Positions 49,357 through 63,200 of a stretch of 64,000 nucleotides of DNA are shown here, piece after piece; the stretch's first letter is position 1, and each line of letters starts with the position of its first letter. The position numbers and the translations under genes are program-made. Origin of the DNA: Sitta carolinensis (lineage: Eukaryota; Chordata; Aves; Passeriformes; Sittidae). Where the stretch lies: NCBI GenBank assembly GCA_032173965.1, contig JAVUNC010000019.1, positions 18,096,234-18,160,233 on the forward strand. Direction: 5' to 3'. Below the pieces are notes generated by a model. That model was not told where the DNA came from, searched no databases, and saw only the letters and a list, made by a program, of their open reading frames with translations.

Positions 49357-49378
49357 TTTTTTTTTTTTTTTTTTTTTT
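49357..49378. repeat. Poly-T run of 22
   Basis: An uninterrupted run of 22 T. As a reverse-complement poly-A it could mark a - strand retrocopy, but there is no TTTATT signal or recognisable gene sequence on its right side, so it is called a mononucleotide repeat. Confidence 0.95.
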
Positions 49379-51040
49379 AATCCCAGCACATTCCAGATCA
49401 GCTGTGAACAACAGTTATTCTTTTCTATTCTCAGCCTAGCACTTTTAAAAGGACACAGAAGAGTAGCTCAGATTTAGGATCTGCTCCAGTGGAGAGGACC
49501 TGATCTCTTGCCATGAGCACAGGTGCTTCTGTATTGAAGCATTAATCAACCCAAGTCCCATCTGACCACTTTATTCTGTCGGTATGGCAGGCAGTCAGCT
49601 GTGGGCTTTCTTCAGAAGCTCATGAGGTCACTCCATCTCTTTAAAGCAGAAATAATGACTCTTCAGCCAAAGAGTGAGAGTTGGCAGCTGTGATGTTGAG
49701 ATGATGTAATTGTACACAGTGGTGATGTGAGATTTTTCTTGGTTCCTAGAAGCCAATACTGCAGAGGCAATCATACTAACAACAGCATTTGCTTAAAATT
49801 TTTGGACAAGAAAGAAGACTGAGTTTCTTGCACAAACCAGCAGTGATCATAAGAGAGTGAAAGGTCAGGAGCTGGCTGTCAGAATTGGAGGCAGTCGGGG
49901 CCAAGCTCTGGTGCTGAAAACACAAGGTAGTGAGTGGTGTGAAGAGCTGGCTGCTCCCCTGCCCCAACACACACAGCTTTATATCCTGAGCACCCGGGCT
50001 ACCTCCCTCCCCATGGCTCCTCTGCTAACAGCTGGTTATCTTCTGAGCCTTGCCATGGGTAAAATGAGAGGATGGAATTATTTGCTATTAGCAGACTCCC
50101 CCAGAGTAAATACATGGCACTGTGTACCTTGGCAAAATGGGGTGGACACTTGACACTGAATCAGCTTTCTTGGGTTTATTGGTGTGGGTGAATTTACTGA
50201 ACAACAACTACTTTTAAAAAGAGCCATGTTTCCTTTTTTCTACACCTAAAGAGAGGAGCCTGGAAGGACTAGGCAGGTTGAACAACTGGATAATGAAAAT
50301 ACCTGGTCACCTTAACTCTGGGAGATTTCAGGAGCTGAGCATCTTGCAATACCCCAATCCTTTACTTCTTGGGTTTGAAACATTAGAGTGGTATTTAACA
50401 GAAACAGGTAAATTCTGTATGAAAACTCTGGGCCACACTTGCTTGGCCAAACTTTCACAACATGGCCCATTCCATTAGAGCTCCTCATTGCTGCTGCACA
50501 GATGCTGCTATTTGTAAGTGGGAGTAGAGGCACTCCCAGCTCCACTAAACTCCCCAGTCTGCTCTGCTGCTGGAGTTTGATTTTAACAGAAATGGCCTCA
50601 CCATCCTAAAGAACTGAAGGATAAAACAAAAGAGTAAACAGAGGTCCCTTTGCTAACCCTTAATGAAGTAACCAAGAAATTGGGGTATTTTCTGCAATGG
50701 TGGTCACTCTGGCAAATAAAACTTCTTATGCTGTGCCACTGCCTTCTGTGCTGTAACAGTTTGTGAGGCAGAACATCATGTTGGTATAAATAATTCTTGT
50801 CAGTCTAAACTCCCCCTAGATTCACACAGACTCAAAGTTGTGTCTTATGTCATCCAAGAGGTAAAACCCCTCAACTGAAGGCTGGGGTGTGACCTAGCAG
50901 TCAGATTTCACATTACAGGGAACAAATAAATTCTGCAGAAGGAGGAGAGGGGGGGAAAGATGGTAAACTTTTTTTTTTACAGCAGATTAGGAAGAACTGG
51001 ACTCACAGAATGTTTTTGTTTTAAATCTGAGACATAATTT
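49379..51040. other. Unique non-coding DNA, no gene seen
   Basis: No gene, RNA gene or repeat is recognised. A short G-run and T-run pair lies at about 50940-50980. Confidence 0.55.
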
Positions 51041-51044
51041 CCAA

Positions 51045-51112
51045 ATAATGGAAATACTATAATAATAATACATTATAATATATATTAAAATATACTATTA
51101 TAATAATATGCA
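51045..51112. repeat. AT-rich low-complexity stretch
   Basis: Dominated by ATAATA, TATATA and TATTATAATA words with almost no G or C between about 51056 and 51108. Likely simple-sequence drift. Confidence 0.8.
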
Positions 51113-51362
51113 TTTCATATTTGCTTTGAATTGCTTTTAGATTTTATTTAATTTTCTTTTCCCCAAGATTAAAGTTAGCTTGCTGAGGGCCAGAGTTATC
51201 TTATTACGGTAGAAGTATTGGAACATAAATAATGTAACTACCAGGAAAAAAAGGAAACTTAAAAGCTTTTGGGTTTGCTTTACTTCTGTAAACATGGATG
51301 ACTGGCATTTTTGGTAAAGGGGGTCTGTTGAAGATCCTTTGTATTACCTTTCTGTTAATTTA

Positions 51363-51376
51363 TCAAGAGCTCTTGA
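51363..51376. repeat. 14-bp perfect palindrome
   Basis: TCAAGAGCTCTTGA is its own reverse complement. It lies 7 bp left of the (AAAT)n/(ATTT)n palindrome; no associated element is recognised. Confidence 0.8.
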
Positions 51377-51383
51377 CAAACTG

Positions 51384-51427
51384 TAAATAAATAAATAAAT
51401 AAATAAATATTTATTTATTTATTTATA
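51384..51427. repeat. (AAAT)n then (ATTT)n microsatellite, self-complementary
   Basis: A run of TAAA units switches at its centre (AAATATTT) into a run of TTTA units, so the 44-bp block is almost entirely self-complementary and could extrude as a cruciform or fold as a hairpin. A strand switch during replication of a tetranucleotide repeat is a plausible origin. Confidence 0.9.
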
Positions 51428-53419
51428 AACATATCAACAGTATATTCCCTGCCTGTTTTCCAGTGTCGGATTATACAAGGATTCAATACTTGTAGTGTAA
51501 AAAAAAGAAGCATAATCTTTGTATAATCCTAATTATTTTAGTCTAATTGGTCTAAACAATTTTATCATTGATACAGGTACTTATCCCAAAAATTGAGTAA
51601 AATCAATGAATGTAATAAAATACAACAATGTTTAGGAGACAAAGATCAGCTGCTCAGGGTTGAGAACCTCCACTCTAGCAACTGATTTCCAATTCCCACT
51701 GCAGTCTGTCATGTAGACAGGGCATGGCAGCACCTCTCCCTTCAGAAGAGGAAAACTCAGAGTTCACATAGCTGTCCTGTTAAGCTTACCACAGGAAGAG
51801 AACTGAGAAAACCCAATGCAATCCAATCTGTAGATATTCCATATTAGAGTTCAGGACGCTGAACTACACTGCAGCACCACAGACACAGACAGAACAGAAC
51901 AGAATAACGTGCTTATTGACTGCTGTATACTTTCCTAACGAATCACAATTAGAGATTCTCCTTTACTGGTGCTGCTCAGTAATTCTGTGATGAATCTGAA
52001 TCACTACGCAAACACTGCATTCACCAGACCTCAGGGTGCCGTGTCTAAAAGGGAAGCACCATTTCACTTCCATTTCTTTTATCAAAAGGCCACTAAAACA
52101 CCCTATTTCCATAGGCTCCTGCTTCCCAATGCCCATGGAAGGAGGCATTTTGCAAAAGGCCAGCTGGGCACTTCCTCTGCCCAGCTCCCAGGACACTCCC
52201 AGGGAGCCTACACTCCCAACCAGAGGCTGCGGGTGCTCGAGTCCTTTCTGGACTCAAGTTGCTTGAGAAAATATTTCATTACTTCCTAAGCTAAATCAAA
52301 TGAATGAACACGACTCCCAGTGGCTTTTCTCCAGAGACCCCTGAGTTGGCAGAGGCCAGTGTCATTGCATGAGGTCAATGGAACGATGCCTGTTTGTTTT
52401 AGCTGATGATTGAAGCTCTAGACTTTCTCTCTGGCACACAATTCTTTTCCACCAAGCCTGGACATAAAGCAGAGCCTAGAACAGAGGTGAAAACTCTTAC
52501 AGCTGGTTTAAACTCACACTTCCTCCCTTGCAGCTGCATCACAACAGCAGGAACTTTGCAGAAATCACTTCAGTGTAGCCATGTGTCCCAAGGGAAGGAG
52601 GAAAACTCAACATGTCCATGGTAAATAGATACCAGCACACAGGCACAGCACAGCTGGCATCAAGATGAGGTTCTAGTCAGAACCCTCAGCTTTTCCAACT
52701 TTACTTTTGTGCACAAGTAAGCACTAGAACAGCTATGTGGAAGATTCAGGGTGCAGAAATGGGGAACAGACTGTGTGAGGGGCCCTTCCTTGCACAGAGG
52801 AATTGCTCTATGGGAGACTCACAAGCACTGTTGGCTGAGGTAGCTGTGTACCACTGGAGCACGTCTGAGGAGGGATTCCAGCTTGACTTCTGCAATGATT
52901 GTCTTATGCGCCCTCAAGCATGAGATTTTATTACCCTTATCTTGGCAAGCATGACATTACTTATTGGCCACAGCCTGACTGCAGAGAGGGAGAACTGGCT
53001 TGCTACCATTCCCCACTGGGTGGCTGCTAAGCAACTGCCCCAAAAGTTGGAGGGAAAGGAGAGAATGTCGGTGAGCTCATTCCTCACCCCACCTATTTCC
53101 AGCTAAAGCCTAGAGAGCACAGTCTGAAAGGAAATAATGACCCAGGGGACTCAAGTGACCAGGCATCTCCTGCATTTGGAAATCACAGTCACATGGCTGG
53201 TGAACAACAGAGAGAGATGTTCCCAACAAGAAGAAGCCACACAAAGACAATTCTGAGTTCCCAGAAATGGGAGGCTGAAGTCTATAACAAACTGGAAAGT
53301 GCATCCTAGCATGCTGCTTAATTAATGCTACTTCAAACACGTTTTGTACGTAGAGCAATAGTGACATAAAGTGGCATGGTGGGTAGAAAGTGGAAGCATT
53401 TCCAGGAGACCAGGCAGTG
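51428..53419. other. Unique non-coding DNA, no gene seen
   Basis: No gene or repeat is recognised. Frames are 106 codons or fewer, with overlapping frames on both strands. Confidence 0.55.
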
Positions 53420-53696
53420 TCACAGAATCACAGAATGGTTTGGGTTGGAAGGGGACATCAAAGATCATCTTGTTCCAAGACCCCTGCCATGGGCAAGGAC
53501 ATTTCCCACCTGCTCCAAGGCACATCTAGCCTGGCCTTGAACACCTCCAGAGATGGGGCAGCCACAGCTTCTCTGGTTCCAGTGCCTTCCCACCCCCACA
53601 GGGAAGATTTTTTCCATAATATCCAATTTAAACCAATGCTCTTGAATCCATTCCCTCTTGTCTTGCCACTCCAGGCCCTTGTAAATAGTCTTGCCC
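53420..53696 (-). mobile_element. 5'-truncated CR1 LINE, 3' end, reverse orientation
   Basis: On + the block starts with the reverse complement of the CR1 tail (CACAGAATCACAGAATGG, then TTTGGGTTGGAAGGGGACAT, CAAAGATCAT). It continues through GCCTTGAACACCTCCAGAGA, TGGGGCAGCCACAGCTTCTC, ATCCATTCCCTCTTGTC and GCCCTTGTAAATAGTC. This is the usual antisense CR1 order. About 280 bp of 3' end is present. The 159-codon + frame at 53390-53869 runs through it on the wrong strand and is not a gene. The tail is ATTCTGTG-type, unlike the TTCTATG tail of the copy at 34356, suggesting a different CR1 subfamily. Confidence 0.93.
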
Positions 53697-56600
53697 CTAG
53701 TACCTTACAAAATTATTCTACCTTATTCTTTACAGAAGGAACACCTGCACATCTGGTAATGGTGCATGGCCCAGAATCACCTGGGAGCAGGGATCTGAAA
53801 TACTGCCTGCTCCTTTCCATAGGCGAGGCTTGCCAAGCAGGAGAGGCAATCAGAAAAGCTTGGGCTTAAATACATGTCAAAGCATGAAAGCTTGTGACAA
53901 TATTATATTCCAGCCAGACACCTGGATCTCTATTAGAAAATAGAGATATATCTATTAGAAAACAATCAATATGAACAATAACAACAAAAACTCACTCTTA
54001 TTTCAGTCAATATGCCCATAGTCTGATATCCAACTGCCACCTTAGATCAGAAAAGTAAAATGAACCTTCAGAGTAATGTGAACAAATGGAAGGAAAACAT
54101 AAAGGATCATTCAACTGTCTGCTCTTCCTGCCAGGACCATGTGATCACTTTAAATTGTCTGCAAATATTGATAAATAGCTCAGTATCAGACGCCACAATG
54201 AAATGTCAGCACAGACCAACCAATTTTCCACCAGAGTCCTTTGCTGCCTATTGTATTTCCATATGCTTATTGTTTGTGGGGTTTTATTCCAGTTCTTACA
54301 GGAATAGATGTGTCCCCAGGCACCACACAGAAACAGAAATTAGGGTTGCTTCAGGATTATTTGACACACATATATTTTGTTAACATCATAAACATTAGAT
54401 GTAATTACAGGGAAAGCCATGTACATTATAAAATATAAATTAATGTTTGTTTTAAAGATTAAAAGCAAATCAGTATTTAGCAACAACAACATTATTGAAT
54501 ATATTTTCTATAATTACAATATGACACTGAATAGTAATTCAGGCTGGAATTATGGATCTTGGATTTATTATCCAGTAAACTGACAGGGAAATGCCTGCCC
54601 TATGAAACCACAGTTCTCTGGATGAAAAAATAAAAGATCACAGCTGGGCCCTTGATGGCTTCAGGAGCATCACTTGTGTGCTAACAGCATCATCAGAGCT
54701 CCCTGGTGATACTGTCAATGGTCAGAACTATATCATAGCTGGAAATTTCAAAGATTTGGGGAAAATTATTTTAGGGAAAAAAAATATTTTCATATGCTTT
54801 GCTTCTTACTGCTAAACTTGGTACTTTAAAAATTTGTACTATATTATATATTTAGGTTTTGGTAGCACACAGTACAACTGTGAGCATACAGAAAAGACAG
54901 CAAATCTTACTTATATCAAGTAATCAGAAATTAATTTCAGTTAATCAGAAGTACACAAGCCATAGATGCATATTAAAGTGCTCCCTGTTTGCATCTGGCT
55001 ACCTCTAGATTAAGAAAATTAAGAAAAATGCCAGAAATAGAAATCGACAATTAATAAACTTATAATTGCAACAATCAGAAGAGGAATGTAAAGAGAGAAC
55101 CACTGAGAGAAGCTGCTTTACTGAGAGTTTTGAGGGGTTTTCTTCTCCTGAAATTTTAAGTTTCCAAATGGTAGTGGATAAAACACAACACAGAAAAATA
55201 ACCCAGACTTTTTAGAATTTTTTTTCCTTATTTCCTTTTTTTTTTTTCCTTTTCCTGAAGAAAGGCTCTGTTTCTTTGCTACACAAAGACTCTTTCATTG
55301 CTTGGATTCTGAAGTGTTAAGCTAGTTGGTTACTCTGCTACCTATTCACACTCTCAAGAATGCCTTAAAATAAATCCAGTGTAAACAGCTCCCATAGATC
55401 CTCATGGCTGGACTTGCTACATGTGTAGGACAGAGCCAGAGAGTAGAGGTGGATCTGTCTCCACCTTCTGTTCTCAGCAGCTCTCCAAGACTCAAAAAGT
55501 CAAGTTTGACTTCAACTAATGGAAAAATGATTATGTCACAGCAAAAGGGAAAAATCCACAAGGCACCACATCTCACTAACTCAAACTCCATCCATTCTTT
55601 TCTGTTTCCTCAGCAGAACATCCAAAAGACCTTGTTCTACATTGCAACAAGCCTAACTCCAAAGGGTTTGGACAGCAGAAATAATGACACAGGTTTAAGA
55701 AGGTAAAAAATCCTTCCTGGTCTTTGATTAACTGGGCTTCTTGATGGAGTTAAGTGCAAACAGCTGCCTGGACTTCAACTGAAAAGCCTAAATCTAAACA
55801 CTTCATGTTTACATAACCCAAACTTCTAATCAGGCAGCTGGATAATCCACCCATTTAAAGTATCCCTAAGAGTTTCAGGGAAATGTGATTTTCTTACAGC
55901 TAAGCCAATCAACAACCACTTTAAAAAACTCCAGCTACCAAGTTACTACTTTGGAACAGAAGTCTCAGCGGGACAGGGTCACGACCCCACAGTGAATCAC
56001 AAAGCAATTTTGGTGGGATCCTTCCCCCTTTCTTTTTCTTTTTTCTTTCACTATTTTTCCCTTTTATTTTTTTCTTTGAGAAGTACAAATCTGAATCTCT
56101 AATTTCCTCTGTATTCAGATGCTGCAAGGTAATAAATGAGAGGAGGAGGAAAGCATACACAGCAGTGCTTACACACATGCTGGCATCTGCTCATAGGACC
56201 TTAATCTACAATCTCATGAAATTCTCACCACATCCATCCAGAACCATGGAAGGTGGGAAAGTCAAAGTACAACCACCACCAACAGAGCCTGTCATTTTTC
56301 CAGGGAAAAAAGGGAAAGAGAAGCAGGACTTAGGAATGAGAAGTTTTCACAGAAGAAAAAGTACATATATTTAGAGAACCACTTACAGGATTCAATTTTC
56401 TTTAAACTGACAGATACTTCAGTAGGGACTCTGAGTTTAAGGCCCCATCTCATCTCACCTCACTGCAGTGTTCTGCCACCATAACTCATTCTAAGGTCAG
56501 GCCCTCAGTTTTGTTTTTATGTCTGAATGAAATATTTTCAACTTATTGCAGTTTACTTACCAGATACCACATGGTTTGTCTTTCTTTTCCTAACTCAGTA

Positions 56601-57269
56601 AAACCCTGTGCTAAATCACATCCTGGTTGATTAACACCTGTTAGATACGGAAAGTCTGAAAGCAAATATTTTCCTTGGCCAATTCAACAAAATTTTAAGT
56701 GTCCCCAAACAAGGTGATGCCTCCTGGATTATGCAGAGAAACATGGGGTTTGTATGCTGATCTCCAGGATGGTCCTGGAGTTTTCTTGATACTTCTGCAC
56801 CTCCACATCACTACCTGTGAAAGGTAGATGGTGTCGGTGTTTTTACAGGCAAGACCGTAAGTAAAGTTGTATTTTAAAGTTGTATTTTAAAACTAGTGAA
56901 ATACATTGAAAACAAGAAAAACATGTAACTTTTTCCAAGCAGGAAGGGATCCTTCTAGAACATATGGTAATAAAATAAAAGGATATGCTTTTACACTGAT
57001 AAAATCTGGCCACAGAGGAAATAAACTTTATTCAGCATTTCTTCATTTTGCCAAGACCCCAAGCAGAGGAGCAGATACAGCACTGGAGATCCAACACTGG
57101 AGAAACAACACTACATAACCCCCTTTCAGATTACATGCTAAATATTTTCATTCCTAGCCAAAGATGTTGAAAAGTTTGGGATTTGATACAAAAATTGTGT
57201 CCTTTGCTTTCCTCATCAGAAGCCAGATGTTCTACCTGCTCTGTTCTTAGCTCTGCCTGGCTCCTATGG
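53697..57269. other. Unique non-coding DNA with AT-rich and pyrimidine-rich patches
   Basis: No gene is recognised. AT-rich patches lie at about 54420-54560 and 54770-54860. T/C-rich tracts lie at about 55216-55252 and 56025-56078. A 13-bp exact tandem duplication AAAGTTGTATTTT lies at 56863-56888. The longest frame beyond the CR1 is 107 codons on + (54060-54383), without a domain. Confidence 0.5.
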
Positions 57270-57283
57270 GCACTAGATGGCAA
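57270..57283 (+). promoter_or_regulatory. CTCF-like binding site
   Basis: GCACTAGATGGCAA matches the CTCF core consensus CCASYAGRKGGCRS at 12 of 14 positions, with the central CTAGATGGCA intact. It points opposite to the better match at 35295. Similarity only. Confidence 0.35.
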
Positions 57284-60200
57284 ATTAGCTTCCCCCAGCT
57301 GAACTGCATGCCCTGATCCAACCTGCATCCCTAGAAATTTCCTATGCCTTCTTTAGGAGTCTGTAGCTCCTTTCATCTTTCCAGCTTCTTTTCCACTCCT
57401 GTGACTGATCAACACAGAAAGCAGAAAGTCTGGAAAAAAAAGTAGCAGAATCCAGCAGTAACCCCACAAGAGATGAAGTGGCAAGTGATAGGAAATTGGA
57501 AGATTATTTACAAAGCACCAAAATAACTTCAGTTTCCTCCAGTTCTAATCCCCTTTTTCATCTTAAAGACGAGACCACCTCCATTTGGGTTTTTTTGAGA
57601 TGTGTTTGAGTTTAAGGTTCCTTTTAATTAATTTTAAAATGTGGGAGGGGATGGTTGGAGAGCTGTGAGCTGCAGAAACAGAGGCAGCTTATATTCTCCT
57701 CTGTGTGGACAGCCAAAATCATAGAAGTTTTATAAATCAAATAGCTGTATGATAAAAAATAGACACCTCCACAGTATTTGCTGTTGAACAATCAGCCAAG
57801 CCCACGCATTACCTCATAATCTTGAGGATTAAAATAAAATGCAACAAGTTTCAAGTGAAATATCCTTTGTACACACACATGTTTACACAGTCTCCATTTT
57901 CTGTATCTTTCTGATGAGAAGATGCAAATAACTTTTTCAGCAACCGATCTATCACATCAGACTCCTGTAGCCCCACACTTCGATTGCAAGACACTCTTGG
58001 AAGTAAAAATCCTTTGTCAGTGTCTTGGCACAGTTGGACTCATCCACAAGCTGAACCATCGGAACTTGTGAGTACTTGTATGTGAGAATCTGACTCATAA
58101 AGGCCATTCAAAATGGATTTTAGCTGTGCCAGCCTTGGACAACACAAGTCCAAGTCACTTATCCCTTGACTGGTGCCCTTGATACAAAAAAAGGCTGCAG
58201 TACCTGGTGCAATATTGGTACAATAGCTGACCCACACCCAGGCTTGGTCTAGGCTGCAAATTGAGACACCAGTGTGAGAAGTCACAGCAATGGCTCTGTC
58301 TGCAGAAAACCAGGGGCAGAATATCTGGGTGTTTTAAGACAGAAATTTTCCAGCTCAGCCCTGTGAGCTCACACACAGTCCTGCAGTGCTCACAGATGCC
58401 TCAGCCCCAGCTAAATCCAGTTGTTCTTCCACAGCCCCAAATCCTATTTAAGTTTCCTGCCTGTCCTGCATTCCCACCGGTGTGCAAAGAGCCCCCAGGC
58501 AGGGGCAGGGAGCAGAAGCAAATCCTATCTGCTCACTGATTCTCTGTGGCACGATCCACAGAAGAAATGCAAATGCCTTCCTTCCATAGGGGCTTCCAAG
58601 ACAATTTATTTGAAGCCTAAAAGTGAGAAAGTAGTTATTCTGCAGTTTATGATTTTCCATAGTAAACAATGACATATTCAACATCTGTTTATCTTGTTCA
58701 AAACTGAGCTTTTGAAAAATAAAAACAAGGAGGAATCACAAATACTCAAAACTCAGATTTTTTTTTAACAAGGTCTATTTATAGAAATCAGAAGGCCATT
58801 TTTTTAAAGAGATTAACACAATTTTATAGTATTGCAGGCATCTGTATTAAATGTTTGCCTGAGCCTCTGTGTTGCTGAAAATGGTTACAAAGAACAGTGT
58901 CACAAACACAGAGTCACACTGCCAAGATTAGGCACATCTTGCTCATAGTTTCAGTGGGTGTCCCATAGTGCTTCTGGGGGCCACATAACGTCCTCTGACC
59001 CAGGCCCTTTAAAAACAATTAAGTGTGTCAAGCCATAGCTACTGAAAAAAAACACTAACAACTAAACCAAAAAATCTAAGGCAGGATTTTTAGACTAATC
59101 AAAAGTATCACCAAACTATTTCACACACACATCCATGATGGAGTATCCCAAGCAAATGGTAACAATAGGAAAATAAAAATAAAACCAGAAGCTATTTGGT
59201 GTGCATAAAACAGGTTTTCACAAAGGAGGAGAAAATAGGTTTCTCATAGGGATTCCAAGTTAAGCTATCTATTATCCCAAAGAAGAACTAGCTACTGTCT
59301 GTCATCGGTGCACTACTAACAGTTTTTTAGTCTGCTGACATCTCCATCTAGAAAATACTGGTAAATTGTCTTGGGCTGAGAGGCAACAGCCAGTGAGAAG
59401 GACTTGCTGTGATGTGGTGGTGGCAAGCAGGATTTTTTAGACATCTCCACTTACTCTGTGATAAAATGCTTCCAAGATGGTGTCACCTCCCTCCCAGACA
59501 GTCCTGCTTTTCTTAGCACCTGATACAGAATCAGTGACTTCTGTGAATCAGAGCTAATCTCAGGATATGTCACATCTGTAGCAGGAGGAACAGCTGAGCA
59601 ACACTTGTCCAGGCATAATTGAACCTCAAGATTGCAGAGCAGTGTGTGATTAATTGGCTGAAGGATTCCTGATAAAGGGGAAGAGGATAATGACCTGCCT
59701 GGGTCAATGGGAGGGGTTCTGCTTATCTGGAAGTATAACAGGCATTAAGAGAAATGCTCCTGATCAAGGTCACAGGGAACTGTGACAGATTCCGTGTGAG
59801 TGTGAATTTGAGGCATTTCAAAATCACATTCCACAAATGTGCACAGGGGAAGTGTGCTTAGGAAGAGTATTTTTATGCCTTTTATGGTTCTGGCTTCTTG
59901 ATCATTACGCACAAAAGCATTGCCAGGAGCCTACTCTTGAAAAGATTCACTGAAGGGCTCTGCAAGTACCTCCATGTCAGCTTGGAAAAGGTAAGACTAA
60001 ACTAAGAGGATTCTTGATTTTTCATGTGGATAATCCAGCTTGTTCCGTGGTCCTCCTGGACGCAAGCAGGCATTGTTCCCACGTTGGAAAAGGGAAAAGA
60101 GCCACATGGAACAACTTCTCTGGGCAACAGCTAGTGGCACACACATGACTCTTGGTTTAGGAACTATTCTGGCTCTCTAGGCCTGCTCAGCTAAGCTGAA

Positions 60201-63200
60201 AAGAACAGGTATCACTTCTAATCCCCACTCCTGGCTTCCCAGCAACGACAACAACCTCCTTGGTGCCTTCTCAGGGAAGGGAAGGCTTGGACATTTCTAA
60301 GGATGGACTTGTAAAACAAGTGCTGAGTGTAGGTCCCTCAGACTCTTGTGCTTCAGCCCACCAGGCTGTTTTATGCAGAACAATTACTTCTCATCCAGGA
60401 AGTTTGCAGCAAAAAGTTGCTTTGAATATAACAAAACAATGCCAAACAATCATTCAAATTAATAAAGGCTGCATGAAGTAAAAGATACCTTTTTATGACA
60501 CAGCAGCAGGTTGTTCTGCCATGCAGAGGACTCCCCGTGTCTCTGCATCTTCTGGGACACATCACCCTCAACAACCTAAGCAAATTTGGCTGTTCAGATG
60601 GATTTACAGGGGGTTCACACTTGGCTGATCTAGCAGCCCTCCTCAACATTTGTTGCCTCAAACAGCTCTCCCTCTTTCCTGGGTTGATAATATTTTCACC
60701 TCCATCAAACAGGTTTTTTTGTCCTAAACTCTAAATATCCATGAAAGAGATTCTATGGGAGCTGAGCTCTTTACACTCCATGACTGCACTCCAGCTGCCT
60801 TTGGTCTAATGAGGTTTTTTTCATCTGCCACACAGATTTTCATACACTGAGGTTACTGCTCAATTACATGTTGCTTGTGGAAAATTGAGAGGATGGCAGT
60901 TTATTGGAAATAAGTGTGAGGTAGAGACTTACAGGGAGGGAAGTCACTCTTTGAAGCTTCGGTCGGCATTGGTTTATACGGGCCACACAAGAGAAGGGGT
61001 GGTGGGTCACCAGCTGACAGATGCTCAGAAGAAATCAAAAGTCATACTGGTTTTGGCATAAATACAAATGGGCAAAGCATCAACTAGAACAGGGTTTTAG
61101 CCTTAATGGAAAGTTTTCCACTTCAAACAACCACAATAAATAGGAAAAAGATCCTAAGTCATTCAGGACCAAAATAGTCAGACCATGAACAGCAACAATG
61201 TTGAGTTTGCAAACTACAGCATTTTCACACCTTTTCCATTCCCTCTCTGGGCAAAAGTGCTCATTCCAGTGAGTGAATTGTACACTGCTAATGGTATGAG
61301 CCAGGCAAGTGGCAGTTATCCCATCCCTTTCCAGGCCCATCTGCAGCACATACCTTCTGAGCCAACTGGAAACAACCAATTTGCCATGAGCAATCCATAG
61401 CCTCACCTCAATTAAAAAAGCAGAATTCAAAGTGGGCAACTCTTGAACAACAGCACGAGCACTGCCCATCTCCAGAGAGAAAGGATTTGGCTACTTCCCG
61501 TTTTGCTCAAAGAAGATTTATGGCTGATCATCATACAATAAGTGCTGGGTAAGGGTTATTAATCTTTCCAAACCCACTTCACATTAGTGACTAATTCAAA
61601 CTTATTTGATGCATAAATCACATGATACTAAAGCATTATGTTTTCCCTCCTCTTTGGCTGTAATTCTGAATCCTTGAGGGTGTTCTTTTACAAACCCCTA
61701 AGCTATTTATGTGACTCCAAACGTGCTGAGCTGAACTCTAATTTATAATCTCACTTCTTGCTCATGCAGCACTTTCCCTCTCCCCAGCACCTGGCTTTCA
61801 AGTGTCCCACTTTGTAATGCCCAGCCCTCTGAGGAGCTCTCAATAATAAAGCTCAAATCCAGCTCTAAAAGCAGCTCCCCTTAGTGCTACAGAGCACTCC
61901 AGAGCCCCCACATCATACTGAACCCAGAGATGAGATTAACTAAGGGAGTTTGCACAGTGAGACGCACATGGAAAAACTCAGCAGCATTCCTGAGCTTCAT
62001 CCTCATGCAAAGAGTTTGGTTGTATTAAAAATGCAGTTACAGAGGGCATTTTTCTTCATGTTCTGGGAGTGAAGTGTCCTGTGACAAATAATGTACTGAA
62101 ATGGAATTCTCCTCCTTCCCCCTTAGACATTGCTGCTCCCTTTGACACTGAAACAATCATACAAGGAGAATGCTGCTCCCTGCATGTTTAGAACAGGAGT
62201 TTCATGCTCTCAGAATTAAGCTTTCCCATGAAGCCATGCAGATTGCTATTTTAATTCAGATCTACCTATGCCTAAAGGCTGCTGCCACGAGTGTGGTTGC
62301 TCTTCCAGCAGCAGTCAACTGCCACACTCACAAACTCATAAAACATGTGATTTGGCTGCCTGTTAGGAGGCTGGCATTTATCATAAATACACAAGCTCTT
62401 CAGTTTCCTCTAGATCAGTGCTTGGGGTTTTTACTCTGAGAGTACTGTTACAATTCACCACTCTGATCTACTCACAGGCTACAGTCATTGACTAATTCAG
62501 CCTACAATCCTTATTCAAGGATTTGATATCACAGAATATCACTCCACAGACTCTGTCTGCTATTAGAAAATCTGTACACTTGATTGTCTTTTATGGTATT
62601 TGTAACGCCTTTGGTTCTATCTGAGCTTTGCTATCAGACCAAAAGGACACAAATATAAAATATTTTCTCCATACACTACAATCTTTCCAAGTTGTCCTAG
62701 ACAAATCTAAGTGAGTTAAAATGCATCCAGAATAGCAACTCCTGGGTGTAACACAGGTGGAAAAAACTGAATTACAGCTATTTCCAGCAATTTCTATGCA
62801 GGCAATGGCATCTACAGTTCTGATTTTTCTATAATAAAAAGACAAAGCCTGCCCAGTGTTTGAGAACTGGGAAGCCACCTGTACTGGGACAAGGGACATG
62901 TTGGTCTTCCGAACACTTAGACTGAGGAGCATTCAGGAAATGTCTGGCTTTAGAGGCTCACTCTTACCTGTGCATAAGTATCTCCCAAAGCAAATCAATG
63001 TAATAATCCCTACTTTAATTGTCCAAGGTCATCTAGCATAGAATGAATGTTAATCCTCTGAAAGATCACTTGCTCTCACACAAGACGTGCTCTCTGCCCT
63101 AAAGAGAGTAACATTCTCTTCAGAAAGATGTAAATTTGGGATTCACGGTATAAATCTAAAACTATAAATCTAAAACTGAGATACACAAAAATAAAATATG

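Noticed and set aside
49357..49378. Poly-A tail of a processed pseudogene on -
   Set aside because: No gene-like sequence and no reverse polyadenylation signal next to the 22-T run.
53390..53869. 159-codon frame on +
   Set aside because: It runs antisense through a CR1 3' end.
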